Below are positions 13,814-20,874 of a DNA stretch of 27,659 nt, one piece after another; the stretch's first letter is position 1, and each line of letters starts with the position of its first letter. The DNA is from HRBIN01 sp038891515 (GTDB taxonomy: Archaea; Thermoproteota; Nitrososphaeria_A; Caldarchaeales; Caldarchaeaceae): positions 1 through 27,659 of the forward strand of contig JAWAEB010000016.1 in assembly GCA_038891515.1 (NCBI GenBank), read 5' to 3'. The notes under the pieces are model-generated. The model saw only the letters and a list, made by a program, of their open reading frames with translations, did not search any database and was not told the DNA's origin. The translations under genes were made by a program, and so were the position numbers.

Positions 13814-14593
13814 ATGAAGCTTCTGGAGTATGGGCTCTCACTGATCAGCCGAATATTCGGAAGAATGACGGATACACAGGTTCTGGGTATAACCCTCGCA
13901 ATGATAGCAACTGCACTAGCAGGATTCGTGCTGGTATCCACGTTGACCATCTTCCTGAAAGGTGTGAGCTGGGTCAGAAAATCACGCCACAATGTGCCCA
14001 GCGAGGTGGATGAGGGTCTGAGCCGATATTATCAAGTGTTAGGACTCGTACCTGGAGCCAGCCAGTCGGAGATCAAGGCCGCATATAGGGAATTGGTGAA
14101 ACGGTATCACCCTGACAGGATACCCCACGACCTGCCATCTAAGGTTAGGGCTGAGATGGAAGAGAAGATGAAGTGTGTGAACGAGGCGTATAAGGCTCTT
14201 CTAATCCACTCTCCCACGCCACAGCTGAGGCTTGAGCCATTGAATAGCTTGGAAAATGTTGGACATGAGATAGAGTATGCAGAGAGTGTCCTCAGCAGGC
14301 CCGATGGTGGGGCAGACGCACTAACCCATATCCATAAAGCTGCCGAGAATCTTGTCCAAATCCTCCACAAGGCAGCGTGCGGCAGATCGGCGGGTGGCCA
14401 CTACTATGATATGCTCTCAGACCTTCTCATGTCCGACGTAATCAATCTAGAAGAGTTTGAGCTCCTCTCCAGCATAAGGCGAAGATGGAGCGACATCAGG
14501 AGAGGGCAGACGCCGAATAACCGTGAGATAGCCATTGTGACTAGGGCCCTCAGTAGAACATACACCGAAATAATGAAGAGATACTCCGGCTGA
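13814..14593 (+). CDS. Membrane-anchored J-domain (DnaJ-like) protein
   Basis: Probable Hsp70 co-chaperone or J-domain scaffold, 259 residues. An N-terminal hydrophobic helix (about 24-48) precedes the J domain (about 71-130), which has YYQVLGLVPGAS, the HPD tripeptide at 99-101 and the KCVNEAYKALL helix. There is no G/F region, zinc-finger or standard DnaJ C-terminal domain. Residues 140-259 are helical and match nothing I know. The topology suggests a J domain on the cytoplasmic side recruiting Hsp70 to the membrane. No dnaK is nearby, so it may use a distant DnaK or have an independent role. It is monocistronic, and the IS copy begins 37 bp after its stop. Confidence 0.8.
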   Translation: MKLLEYGLSLISRIFGRMTDTQVLGITLAMIATALAGFVLVSTLTIFLKGVSWVRKSRHNVPSEVDEGLSRYYQVLGLVPGASQSEIKAAYRELVKRYHPDRIPHDLPSKVRAEMEEKMKCVNEAYKALLIHSPTPQLRLEPLNSLENVGHEIEYAESVLSRPDGGADALTHIHKAAENLVQILHKAACGRSAGGHYYDMLSDLLMSDVINLEEFELLSSIRRRWSDIRRGQTPNNREIAIVTRALSRTYTEIMKRYSG

Positions 14594-14630
14594 TGGTGGA
14601 GGTTCATATATGGAAACCCACTCCTAATGC

Positions 14631-15313
14631 GGGACTGTCAACTTAAGGCCATCCATGACCTTATCCACTTCTCCGATACCTTAGGTCTGTGTGTTGGGAA
14701 GCATGCGTTGAACTGTCTTATCCTCCTCTTCAGCTCGCTGAACCATGACTCTATCGTGTTTCTCCTGCCGAACGCCTCTATTCTCCTCCTCATCCTGAGG
14801 ACCTTAATGGGCCATTTGTACCAGGGGCCCCTATCGGTATAGACGGTCGGGTTATTGGAGCACCTATCCCTGACCATCTCCATGAACCTTAAACACTCAC
14901 CTATACCCCTACCCCTAGATACCTGGACTGCTATGACCTCCCCCGTCCCCACCTCCCTAGCAGCCCACAGATAGGCCCTCCTGACGAGATTACAGATCAC
15001 TGTCCCGTCTACGGCTATCGGTCCACGCCCACTATAGATGAGAAGACCTCACCAGCCCTATGGAACAATCCCTGACAGACCCATGGCTGACATGAAATCC
15101 TAGCTCTCCCAGCATCCCAGCCACCCCCCTCAGGCTTAGCCCCTCGACATAGAGCCTGACGCCTAGAGCCCTCACCCACGGAGGGGTCCTAACACGGGGA
15201 AGGACATCTCTATCACCGAAGAAACCTATAAGACGGCCTAGGCCGACCCTGATCTCAATCACCTCCAACGACGGAGGGGAAGCCTAGACCATAGGCCTTA
15301 AGTTGACAGTCCC
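14631..15313 (-). mobile_element. Complete IS6-like insertion sequence, 683 bp
   Basis: Perfect 20-bp terminal inverted repeats: GGGACTGTCAACTTAAGGCC at 14631-14650 and its complement at 15294-15313. The sequence TAATGC directly flanks both ends (14625-14630 and 15314-15319). If read as CCTAATGC the duplication is 8 bp (14623-14630 and 15312-15319), with two bases shared with the right repeat. The single transposase gene runs on the minus strand, with its stop codon inside the left repeat. Intact ends and target duplication indicate a fairly recent insertion between the J-domain and glycosyltransferase genes. Confidence 0.88.
14638..15268 (-). pseudogene. IS6-like DDE transposase, frameshifted
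   Basis: The 5' part (15268 down to a TAG at 15032-15034) encodes the N-terminal helix-turn-helix region, including LSLRGVAGMLGELGFHVSHGSV. The 3' part (in frame from 15048 down to 14638) encodes the catalytic core: first Asp in IAVDGTVI, second in TDRG, and Glu in NTIESWFSELKRR. The frames differ by one base and overlap at about 15032-15051, so a single-base indel or a +1 frameshift at CTA TAG would join them. The combined length of about 210 residues fits archaeal IS6-type transposases. A programmed shift cannot be ruled out, but single-frame genes are the rule in this family. Confidence 0.8.
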
Positions 15314-15329
15314 TAATGCTGTGACTAAA

Positions 15330-15339
15330 CTTTTATGAT
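15330..15339 (+). promoter_or_regulatory. TATA-like sequence before the glycosyltransferase gene
   Basis: CTTTTATGAT lies about 32 bp before the GTG at 15367 and just 17 bp after the right end of the IS. The IS therefore lies immediately upstream of this promoter. Confidence 0.35.
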
Positions 15340-15366
15340 GTTGACAACCTCCATACTTGAAGGGAG

Positions 15367-16095
15367 GTGCCTAGGCTGACTCTCGCAGTAATCATACCCA
15401 CCTATAACGAGGCTGGAACGATAGCCGAGACCCTACACGGGATATTCTCGGTCTTTGCTGAGGCTGAGTTGGGTGGCTGGGTGGTAGTGGTGGATGATGG
15501 CAGCCCAGACGGCACAGGCCGGATAGTTGGGGAGATGGCAGCAGACAGTTATAGGGTGAGGCTTTTGGAGAGGGGTAGGAAGATGGGGATAGGGTCAGCC
15601 TATGTTGATGGCTTCAGATATGTTTTGGCCGAGCTAGACGCTGAGGCCATAGCCACCATGGATGCAGATGGTTCCCACCCACCTCATCTCCTAACCAAGA
15701 TGCTGGGCGCCCTAGAGAGGGGGGCAGATGTGGTTGTGGGATCCAGATATGTGGAGGGGGGTAGGTGGGGTGCTGAGCTGGGCCGGAAGATTGTGAGTAT
15801 GGGGGCCAACCTACTCGCCAGAATCTCCACCGGCTATGGTGTGAGGGACATGACCTCAGGATATAGGGTCTATACGCGGCGGGCTATAGAGTCTCTCAAC
15901 CTAGACATCCTTAAGACCGGATACGTGTTTCAAGTGGCCATACTGTATGAGATGTTGAAACGTGGCTTCAGGGTTGCTGAGATACCCTTCCACTTCACCC
16001 CAAGGCGTGCCGGAAAGTCGAAGCTGAGCCTTTCAGAGTATAGGGCCTTCCTCGGATGGTCCTTAAAGACCCTGTATAGTCGTCTGAGGATGTGA
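15367..16095 (+). CDS. Polyprenol (dolichol) phosphate mannosyltransferase-like GT2 glycosyltransferase
   Basis: Family 2 glycosyltransferase of the Dpm1 type, which transfers mannose or another hexose from a nucleotide sugar to dolichyl phosphate for protein glycosylation or lipid decoration. In its 242 residues: VIIPTYNEA (8-16), the nucleotide-sugar motif DDGSPDGT (43-50), DADGSHPP (99-106, metal binding) and VVGSRYVEGG (about 125-134). It has no C-terminal membrane helices, so it resembles soluble Dpm1 enzymes rather than the GtrB type. The start is GTG 15367, preceded by GGGAGG with almost no spacer and by a TATA-like box; the first conserved strand begins at residue 6. The thiL gene follows after 6 bp, so the two are co-transcribed. 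Confidence 0.88.
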   Translation: MPRLTLAVIIPTYNEAGTIAETLHGIFSVFAEAELGGWVVVVDDGSPDGTGRIVGEMAADSYRVRLLERGRKMGIGSAYVDGFRYVLAELDAEAIATMDADGSHPPHLLTKMLGALERGADVVVGSRYVEGGRWGAELGRKIVSMGANLLARISTGYGVRDMTSGYRVYTRRAIESLNLDILKTGYVFQVAILYEMLKRGFRVAEIPFHFTPRRAGKSKLSLSEYRAFLGWSLKTLYSRLRM

Positions 16096-16101
16096 TCTGA
16101 A

Positions 16102-17097
16102 ATGCATATCCTTCGTGGCAGAACACTCGCACAGGTGGGTGAGAAAGACCTTGTTAAGTACATCGTCTCACGACTTGCTGAGCCGGATAACCGCCTGCTT
16201 CCACCCGGAGATGATGCTGCTGGATTTGTGTGGCATGGTGGTCTGCTGGTGTCCCTAGATGTGCTGGTGGCGGAGACTGATATCCCCCCGGGTATGGGGT
16301 GGAGGAGGGCGGGTGCCAAGGCTGTGGTGGCTGTTGTGAGTGATATGGCCGCCAAGTCCGCCCAGCCAAAGTATCTGATGACGGGGTTGGGTTTGAGAGG
16401 TGACATGACCTTTGGGGACTTTGAGGACCTCTGGCTCGGCATCGAGTCAGCCGCAGCCATGTACGGTGCATCCATCATAGGCGGCGACGTCAACCAGTGC
16501 ACATCACCATTCATAGGTGTAACAGCCATCGGCTCAGCCCAAACCACGCATACTAGGGGTGGCGCCAAACCAGGGGACCTAGTGGCCTGCACAGGGCTCT
16601 TCGGCTCCACATCAGCAGGACTCCACGCACTACTCAACGGCAGGCCAGAACATGCATCCCAGAGAATACTGGAGAGCGTATACTCCCCAAAGGCTAGGCT
16701 CAAGGAAGGGCTTGCCCTTGCAACTGTGGGAGGAGTAACTGCCTGCATAGACTCGAGCGACGGACTAGCCGAGTCTCTGTACTGCATCGCCGAGGCCAGC
16801 GGAGTGGGTATACATGTGTCCTCGCCGCCCGCGGACCCGGAGGCTGAGAAATATGCTGAGGAGCATGGCCTTGATTTTTTAAAAATGATGATGTATGGGG
16901 GGGAGGAGTATGAGCTTGTATTCACATTTGAGGAGAGGTGTCTAGGCGATGTTAGGCGTGCTTTGGGGAGCTCCCTCAACATCATCGGAAGGGTTGTTGA
17001 GGACGGGGGAGTCAGGGTTGATTATGGTGGGAAAAGTCTTGAGGTAGCTAGGATGGGCTGGGAACACTTCAAGAGTGGCAAAGCCAGAAATCCCTGA
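16102..17097 (+). CDS. thiL: Thiamine-monophosphate kinase
   Basis: ATP-dependent kinase that converts thiamine monophosphate to thiamine pyrophosphate, the last step of thiamine cofactor synthesis. The 331 residues show the PurM/ThiL fold motifs: GDDAA (36-40), SDMAA (80-84), IIGGDV (125-130), DSSDGL (217-222) and GGEEYEL near 265. The start ATG 16102 lies 6 bp after the glycosyltransferase stop. No other thi gene is adjacent. The last 29 bp overlap the Nudix gene on the minus strand. Confidence 0.92.
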   Translation: MHILRGRTLAQVGEKDLVKYIVSRLAEPDNRLLPPGDDAAGFVWHGGLLVSLDVLVAETDIPPGMGWRRAGAKAVVAVVSDMAAKSAQPKYLMTGLGLRGDMTFGDFEDLWLGIESAAAMYGASIIGGDVNQCTSPFIGVTAIGSAQTTHTRGGAKPGDLVACTGLFGSTSAGLHALLNGRPEHASQRILESVYSPKARLKEGLALATVGGVTACIDSSDGLAESLYCIAEASGVGIHVSSPPADPEAEKYAEEHGLDFLKMMMYGGEEYELVFTFEERCLGDVRRALGSSLNIIGRVVEDGGVRVDYGGKSLEVARMGWEHFKSGKARNP

Positions 17098-17635
17098 AAA
17101 TAAAGAGTGAGGTGATTGTCTTCGCATCCTTTATGACCCCTCTCCTCACCAGCTCCATGGCCTCCCGGAGCGGAGTACGGAGCACAGTTATTACCTCATC
17201 CTCTTGGTTCTCCGCCGCCGCCTCTACGAGGCCCTCGGCGACGAATACATGCATGAGCTCGGTGCTGTATCCAGGGGCTAGGTAGAATTGCCCTATCTTC
17301 GTAAGCCTACCAGCTCTAAATCCGGTCTCCTCCAGCAGCTCCCTCTCAGCACACTTCTCAGGAGCCTCATCAGGCTCTAAAGTTCCCGCCGGAACCTCCA
17401 ACAGCTCATCATCCACAGCATATCTGTACTGTTTCACGAGGATTATCTCGCCGTTATCCAGTAGGGGGACTACCACAACAGCGCCAGGATGCTCCACAAC
17501 CTCCCGGACAATATCTCGGCCGCCCACCCTAATCAGATCCCATCTAACGTTAAAGACCCTGCCCCTCAGAACGGTCTCAGAGGAAACTCTACGGACTTCC
17601 ACCCAAGTCCACCCCACGTTCAGCCATATCAACAA
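17069..17635 (-). CDS. Nudix hydrolase, ADP-ribose pyrophosphatase type
   Basis: Hydrolyses a nucleoside diphosphate linked to another group; ADP-ribose is the likely substrate. It has a perfect Nudix box, G84xxxxxE90, then R98E99LxEE103xGF106 (GX5EX7REUXEEXGU). The LAPGYSTE stretch downstream (about 118-125) is like the conserved loop of ADP-ribose pyrophosphatases. The longest frame starts at TTG 17635, but a TATA-like box lies at 17636-17642, which would place transcription start near 17612. The true start may therefore be GTG 17617 or GTG 17602. It is convergent with thiL (29 bp overlap) and divergent from the UPF0216 gene. Confidence 0.88.
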   Translation of the reverse strand: MLIWLNVGWTWVEVRRVSSETVLRGRVFNVRWDLIRVGGRDIVREVVEHPGAVVVVPLLDNGEIILVKQYRYAVDDELLEVPAGTLEPDEAPEKCAERELLEETGFRAGRLTKIGQFYLAPGYSTELMHVFVAEGLVEAAAENQEDEVITVLRTPLREAMELVRRGVIKDAKTITSLFIFRDFWLCHS

Positions 17636-17642
17636 TATATAA
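17636..17642. promoter_or_regulatory. TATA box between the Nudix and UPF0216 genes
   Basis: TATATAA reads as a TATA box in both directions. On the plus strand it lies 27 bp before ATG 17666, fitting a leaderless message. On the minus strand it would drive the Nudix gene from about 17612. Confidence 0.5.
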
Positions 17643-17665
17643 GGTGAGGTGTGAATGTTAGGCCG

Positions 17666-18073
17666 ATGAAGTTCGTGGATGACCTTCTCTCAGAGACGCT
17701 GAGGCATGTGAATGACAGCCTGCCCAGGCGAGTGATACCCCTAGAAAGGCTGCTGAAGATGGATGAGGCATGCGTGGAGACTGTGGGAGGCGGGCGCCAC
17801 TGCTTCGATAAGGCCGACCTGGCCAAGTTGGCGTCTCTGCTCCCCAGTGAAATAGTTGAGAAGCTCCACCTGCCATTCGTCTTCACCAAGCACCATAGCA
17901 TGGATGACTCTGTCTACTTCATCAGGGCTGTGGGAAGTGAGCCCCAAGCCTTCCAGATACTTATGGGGCTCAGCCATCTTCCAAAAAGTGTGGATGGATA
18001 CTACACATACAAGCCGCTTGTTTCCGAGTTCATCAGGAGATATCCAACCCTAGCAACAGTGGGCTACATATAG
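17666..18073 (+). CDS. UPF0216 (DUF61) family protein
   Basis: Small conserved archaeal protein of unknown function. The family pattern is clear: VNDSLPRRVIPLERLL near the N-terminus, then a charged segment with HCFDKADLAKLASLLP and KLHLPFVF. The C-terminal part ends with about 30 residues (YYTYKPLVSEFIRRYPTLAT) that seem extra. ATG 17666 is chosen because it lies 27 bp from the TATA box and leaves a family-like N-terminus; GTG 17651 in the same frame, preceded by GGTGAGG, is the alternative and adds five residues. The npdG gene follows after 12 bp. Confidence 0.78.
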   Translation: MKFVDDLLSETLRHVNDSLPRRVIPLERLLKMDEACVETVGGGRHCFDKADLAKLASLLPSEIVEKLHLPFVFTKHHSMDDSVYFIRAVGSEPQAFQILMGLSHLPKSVDGYYTYKPLVSEFIRRYPTLATVGYI

Positions 18074-18085
18074 GGCTGATTCGCT

Positions 18086-18754
18086 ATGGGCCGCATATCC
18101 ATTATAGGCGGGACGGGTGAGCTAGGGTTTTGGCTGGCTCTCAGACTTGCGAGGGCTGGGCTGGAAGTGGTTATAGGTTCAAGGCGTAGAGAGAAGGCTG
18201 TGGAGGCAGCTGAGAGAGGGCTTCAGCTAATCGGGAAAGGTCACAGCCTCACGGGAGAGGTTAACACCCAAGCCGTGAGAGACTCCAAAATGTTGTTCTT
18301 CAGTATACCATTCCAAGGGCTGGACAAGATAGTCTCAGACATCAAACAGTCCATAAGGCAGGATTGTATAGCCGTGTCATGCATCGTACCATTAGACGAG
18401 GCGGGAGGGGTTTCGGCGGCTGAGGTGCTTAGCTCGCACCTCGGTAATAACGCCACAGTAGTCTCAGCCCTGCACACAGTCGGTGCTGAGAGGCTTGCCA
18501 AGCTTGATGAGCCTGTCAACTGCGACACCTTGGTCTTCGGCGATAGCTGGGAGGCTAAGAGGCGGGTTGCGGAGATATTGAATCGTGTAACTGGGTTGAG
18601 GCCCGTTGATGGCGGCCCCCTCAAAAACTCTAGGATAGGCGAGCAGTTGGTGAGGATTCTCATCTCAATCAACAGGAGATATGGTGTCAGTGACGCTGGA
18701 ATACTGATATCCGGGCTTAGCGATGGGCTGGTGAGGGAGAGGTGGGGACTATGA
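18086..18754 (+). CDS. npdG: NADPH-dependent F420 reductase
   Basis: Transfers hydride between NADP(H) and coenzyme F420. The 222 residues have the Rossmann motif ISIIGGTGELG (about 4-14) and GSRRREKA (about 31-38), which binds the 2'-phosphate of NADP, then a family-typical middle section (VSALHTVGAERL, about 129-140) and DGGPLKNSR (about 177-185). Its presence implies the organism makes F420. It overlaps the phosphohexomutase start by 4 bp (ATGA). No F420-dependent enzyme is adjacent. Confidence 0.88.
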   Translation: MGRISIIGGTGELGFWLALRLARAGLEVVIGSRRREKAVEAAERGLQLIGKGHSLTGEVNTQAVRDSKMLFFSIPFQGLDKIVSDIKQSIRQDCIAVSCIVPLDEAGGVSAAEVLSSHLGNNATVVSALHTVGAERLAKLDEPVNCDTLVFGDSWEAKRRVAEILNRVTGLRPVDGGPLKNSRIGEQLVRILISINRRYGVSDAGILISGLSDGLVRERWGL

Positions 18755-20103
18755 GGATACCGGCCAAGATCTTCAGAGCCTACGATATTAGGGGAATCTA
18801 CGGTGAGGACCTCACTGAGGAGATAGCATATCTTGTCGGACTCGGGTTCGGCAACATGTTGGGCGGAGGGGAGGTGCTGATGACTAGGGATGTGAGGCTC
18901 AGCGGTCCGAGGCTGGCTTCGGCGGCATCCGACGGACTGATGGATGCAGGTCTAAACGTCTTAGATGGTGGGGTATGCACCACACCCGCCGGATACTTTG
19001 GAATAAGACATTATGGAGCCGTAGGCTGTGTCATCGTAACAGCCAGCCACAACCCCCCTGAGTGGAATGGTTTCAAGCTGGTCAGGGGTGACGGGGAGAC
19101 TGTCTCCCAAGGCGCTGGGATGGAGGAGCTGAGGGAGATCATCACATCTGACAAGCTTGGCAGGGCTCGGAGCAGAGGCTCGATCCAGAAGGTGGAACTT
19201 TCGGAGGCCTACTCAGACTTTCTCCTCAGATCTTTCCGGCGGATGGATGGCCTGCAGTTAGGAGTTGACTTCAGTGATGGCGCAGCATGTCTCATATTCC
19301 CCAGCATAGCGAGACGACTCAAGCTGGAGATCAAAACCATAAACGATAACCCTGACGGATATTTTAGAGGTCATCCACCCGAGCCCTCACACGAGAACCT
19401 GAAGCAACTCAGCAAGCTAGTCATAGATGGGGGATGTGGATTGGGTGTGGCCTTCGACGGCGACGCAGACAGGGCTGTATTTGTGGATGATTTGGGACGG
19501 GTGGTGGAGGGTGACCAAGCCCTAGCTATATTCGTAAACAACTGGCCCCGTGTGGGGAAAGTAGTCTATGATGTCAACAGCTCCAAGGCTTTGAAGGAGG
19601 TGGCCGAGGCCAAGGGGTTCACACCCATCGAGTGGAAGGTGGGGCGTGCGTTTATGTTGAGAAAGGTTAGGGAAGAGGGCGCGGTTTTGGGAGGTGAGAA
19701 GAGTAACCACATCTACTTCGGTGAGCTGGGCGGAGTCGATGACGGGCTCTACGCAGCCCTCAAGATGGCTGAAATAGTTATGCTGGGGGGTGGGAGGCTA
19801 TCACCCCTCGTGGAAGCCATACCAAGGTATCCATCCCTCCCAATAAAAGTCTACGAATGCCCCGACGAGGTGAAGTTCAGAGCTGTGGAGATCATTGGTA
19901 GGAGATTGGAGGAAATGGGCTTCCAGGTCTCACGGTTAGATGGTGTTAAGACCTATATAGGTTCTGGCTGGCTTCTGATAAGGGCCTCCAACACAATGCC
20001 CCAGCTTAAGATGACTGCGGAGGCTGCCAGTGAGGAAGAGCTTGCTAGGCTGAAACTGTTGTCAGATATGCTGGTTATGGAGTCCATCCGGTCGGTGTCC
20101 TGA
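18751..20103 (+). CDS. Phosphomannomutase/phosphoglucomutase
   Basis: Alpha-D-phosphohexomutase that interconverts hexose 6- and 1-phosphates and feeds nucleotide-sugar synthesis. The 450 residues show the full set: AYDIRG (10-15), active-site phosphoserine Ser99 in TASHNP, metal-binding DGDADR (236-241), sugar loop GGEKSNH (314-320; the family usually has GGExSGH) and phosphate-binding RASNTMP (411-417). ATG 18751 is preferred over the in-frame GTG 18742 because it gives the ATGA overlap with npdG, and the conserved sequence begins within a few residues. It would supply mannose-1-phosphate for enzymes such as the Dpm1-like transferase encoded 3 kb away. Confidence 0.92.
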   Translation: MRIPAKIFRAYDIRGIYGEDLTEEIAYLVGLGFGNMLGGGEVLMTRDVRLSGPRLASAASDGLMDAGLNVLDGGVCTTPAGYFGIRHYGAVGCVIVTASHNPPEWNGFKLVRGDGETVSQGAGMEELREIITSDKLGRARSRGSIQKVELSEAYSDFLLRSFRRMDGLQLGVDFSDGAACLIFPSIARRLKLEIKTINDNPDGYFRGHPPEPSHENLKQLSKLVIDGGCGLGVAFDGDADRAVFVDDLGRVVEGDQALAIFVNNWPRVGKVVYDVNSSKALKEVAEAKGFTPIEWKVGRAFMLRKVREEGAVLGGEKSNHIYFGELGGVDDGLYAALKMAEIVMLGGGRLSPLVEAIPRYPSLPIKVYECPDEVKFRAVEIIGRRLEEMGFQVSRLDGVKTYIGSGWLLIRASNTMPQLKMTAEAASEEELARLKLLSDMLVMESIRSVS

Positions 20104-20105
20104 GG

Positions 20106-20777
20106 ATGGCTGACATAGTCTCACAGATCTCCCAGCTGAGCTCTTGGGTTGAGGAGCTGGCTGTCCAGTATGGCATCGGCGGAGTCTTTCTAGCATCCCT
20201 CTTGGGCAGTGTCGTCCCCTTCCTACCAGTTCCCTATCTGTTTGTTGTGGTTCTTCTTAGCGAGACGGTGGAGCCGTGGATGCTCGGGGTTGCAGCGGGG
20301 TTGGGTGGTTCCTTCGGAAAAATCACATCATATTTTCTTGGAAGGTCTGGATACAGGCTGCTAAGCCCTCAGAACAAGAAGAAGATGGACACCCTCAGGG
20401 ATGTGATAGGAAAATATGGCGATGCAGGTGTATTCATTTTCGCCATCACACCACTCCCCGACGACGTATATCTCATACCCGTCGGGATGATGCGATTCAA
20501 CTTCTGGCGGTTCCTACTCGCCAACACGCTGGGGAAGATTGCTCTCGCATCAATCGTCGCTTACCTAGGCAGGACATACTTCAGCTTGACAAGGTTGTTC
20601 CTAGGTGATGTGGGCGGAGTATCGGTTCTAGCCGCAATCGTGGCGATGGCCGTCCTCACCATCCTCCTACTTAGGGTTGACTGGGAGCTTGCTGTTAAAA
20701 TAATGAGAGAGGAGGGGTGGAGGGGCGTGCTCCGCAACCTCTCACCCATACTCTCCCTCGGGAAAAACAGACGGTGA
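20106..20777 (+). CDS. DedA/SNARE-associated (VTT domain) membrane protein
   Basis: Polytopic inner-membrane protein of the VTT/DedA superfamily, members of which flip polyprenyl phosphates or phospholipids. The 223 residues have hydrophobic segments at about 22-50, 58-78, 110-128, 135-157 and 172-194. Family-like residues include the VPFLPVPYLFVV re-entrant segment (37-48), the GSFGKITSYFLGR stretch (68-80) and a second re-entrant FAITPLPDDVYLIPVG segment (115-130). It follows the phosphohexomutase by 2 bp, so one transcript carries both. A role in recycling the lipid carrier for glycosylation would fit, but is inference. Confidence 0.82.
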   Translation: MADIVSQISQLSSWVEELAVQYGIGGVFLASLLGSVVPFLPVPYLFVVVLLSETVEPWMLGVAAGLGGSFGKITSYFLGRSGYRLLSPQNKKKMDTLRDVIGKYGDAGVFIFAITPLPDDVYLIPVGMMRFNFWRFLLANTLGKIALASIVAYLGRTYFSLTRLFLGDVGGVSVLAAIVAMAVLTILLLRVDWELAVKIMREEGWRGVLRNLSPILSLGKNRR

Positions 20778-20874
20778 TGCTTGGGCATTACAGGGGCATT
20801 ACCGGGATATTGCCTACGGTCGAGCTGCAAGGCCTTGGTGGGATAAAGTAATATGGGTTAGCATGAGGACCTCT

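Noticed and set aside
13792..14013. Plus-strand 73-codon frame overlapping the J-domain gene
   Set aside because: Different frame from the hydrophobic helix and J-domain sequence, which are clearly coding.
14638..15268. Two separate genes for the transposase halves
   Set aside because: The helix-turn-helix and DDE parts belong to one protein; together they give the normal length, and the frames overlap by about 20 bases.
15930..16985. 351-codon minus-strand frame opposite the glycosyltransferase and thiL
   Set aside because: Spans two genes with clear catalytic motifs on the plus strand; composition is Ser/Pro/Ala-rich as expected of an antisense shadow.
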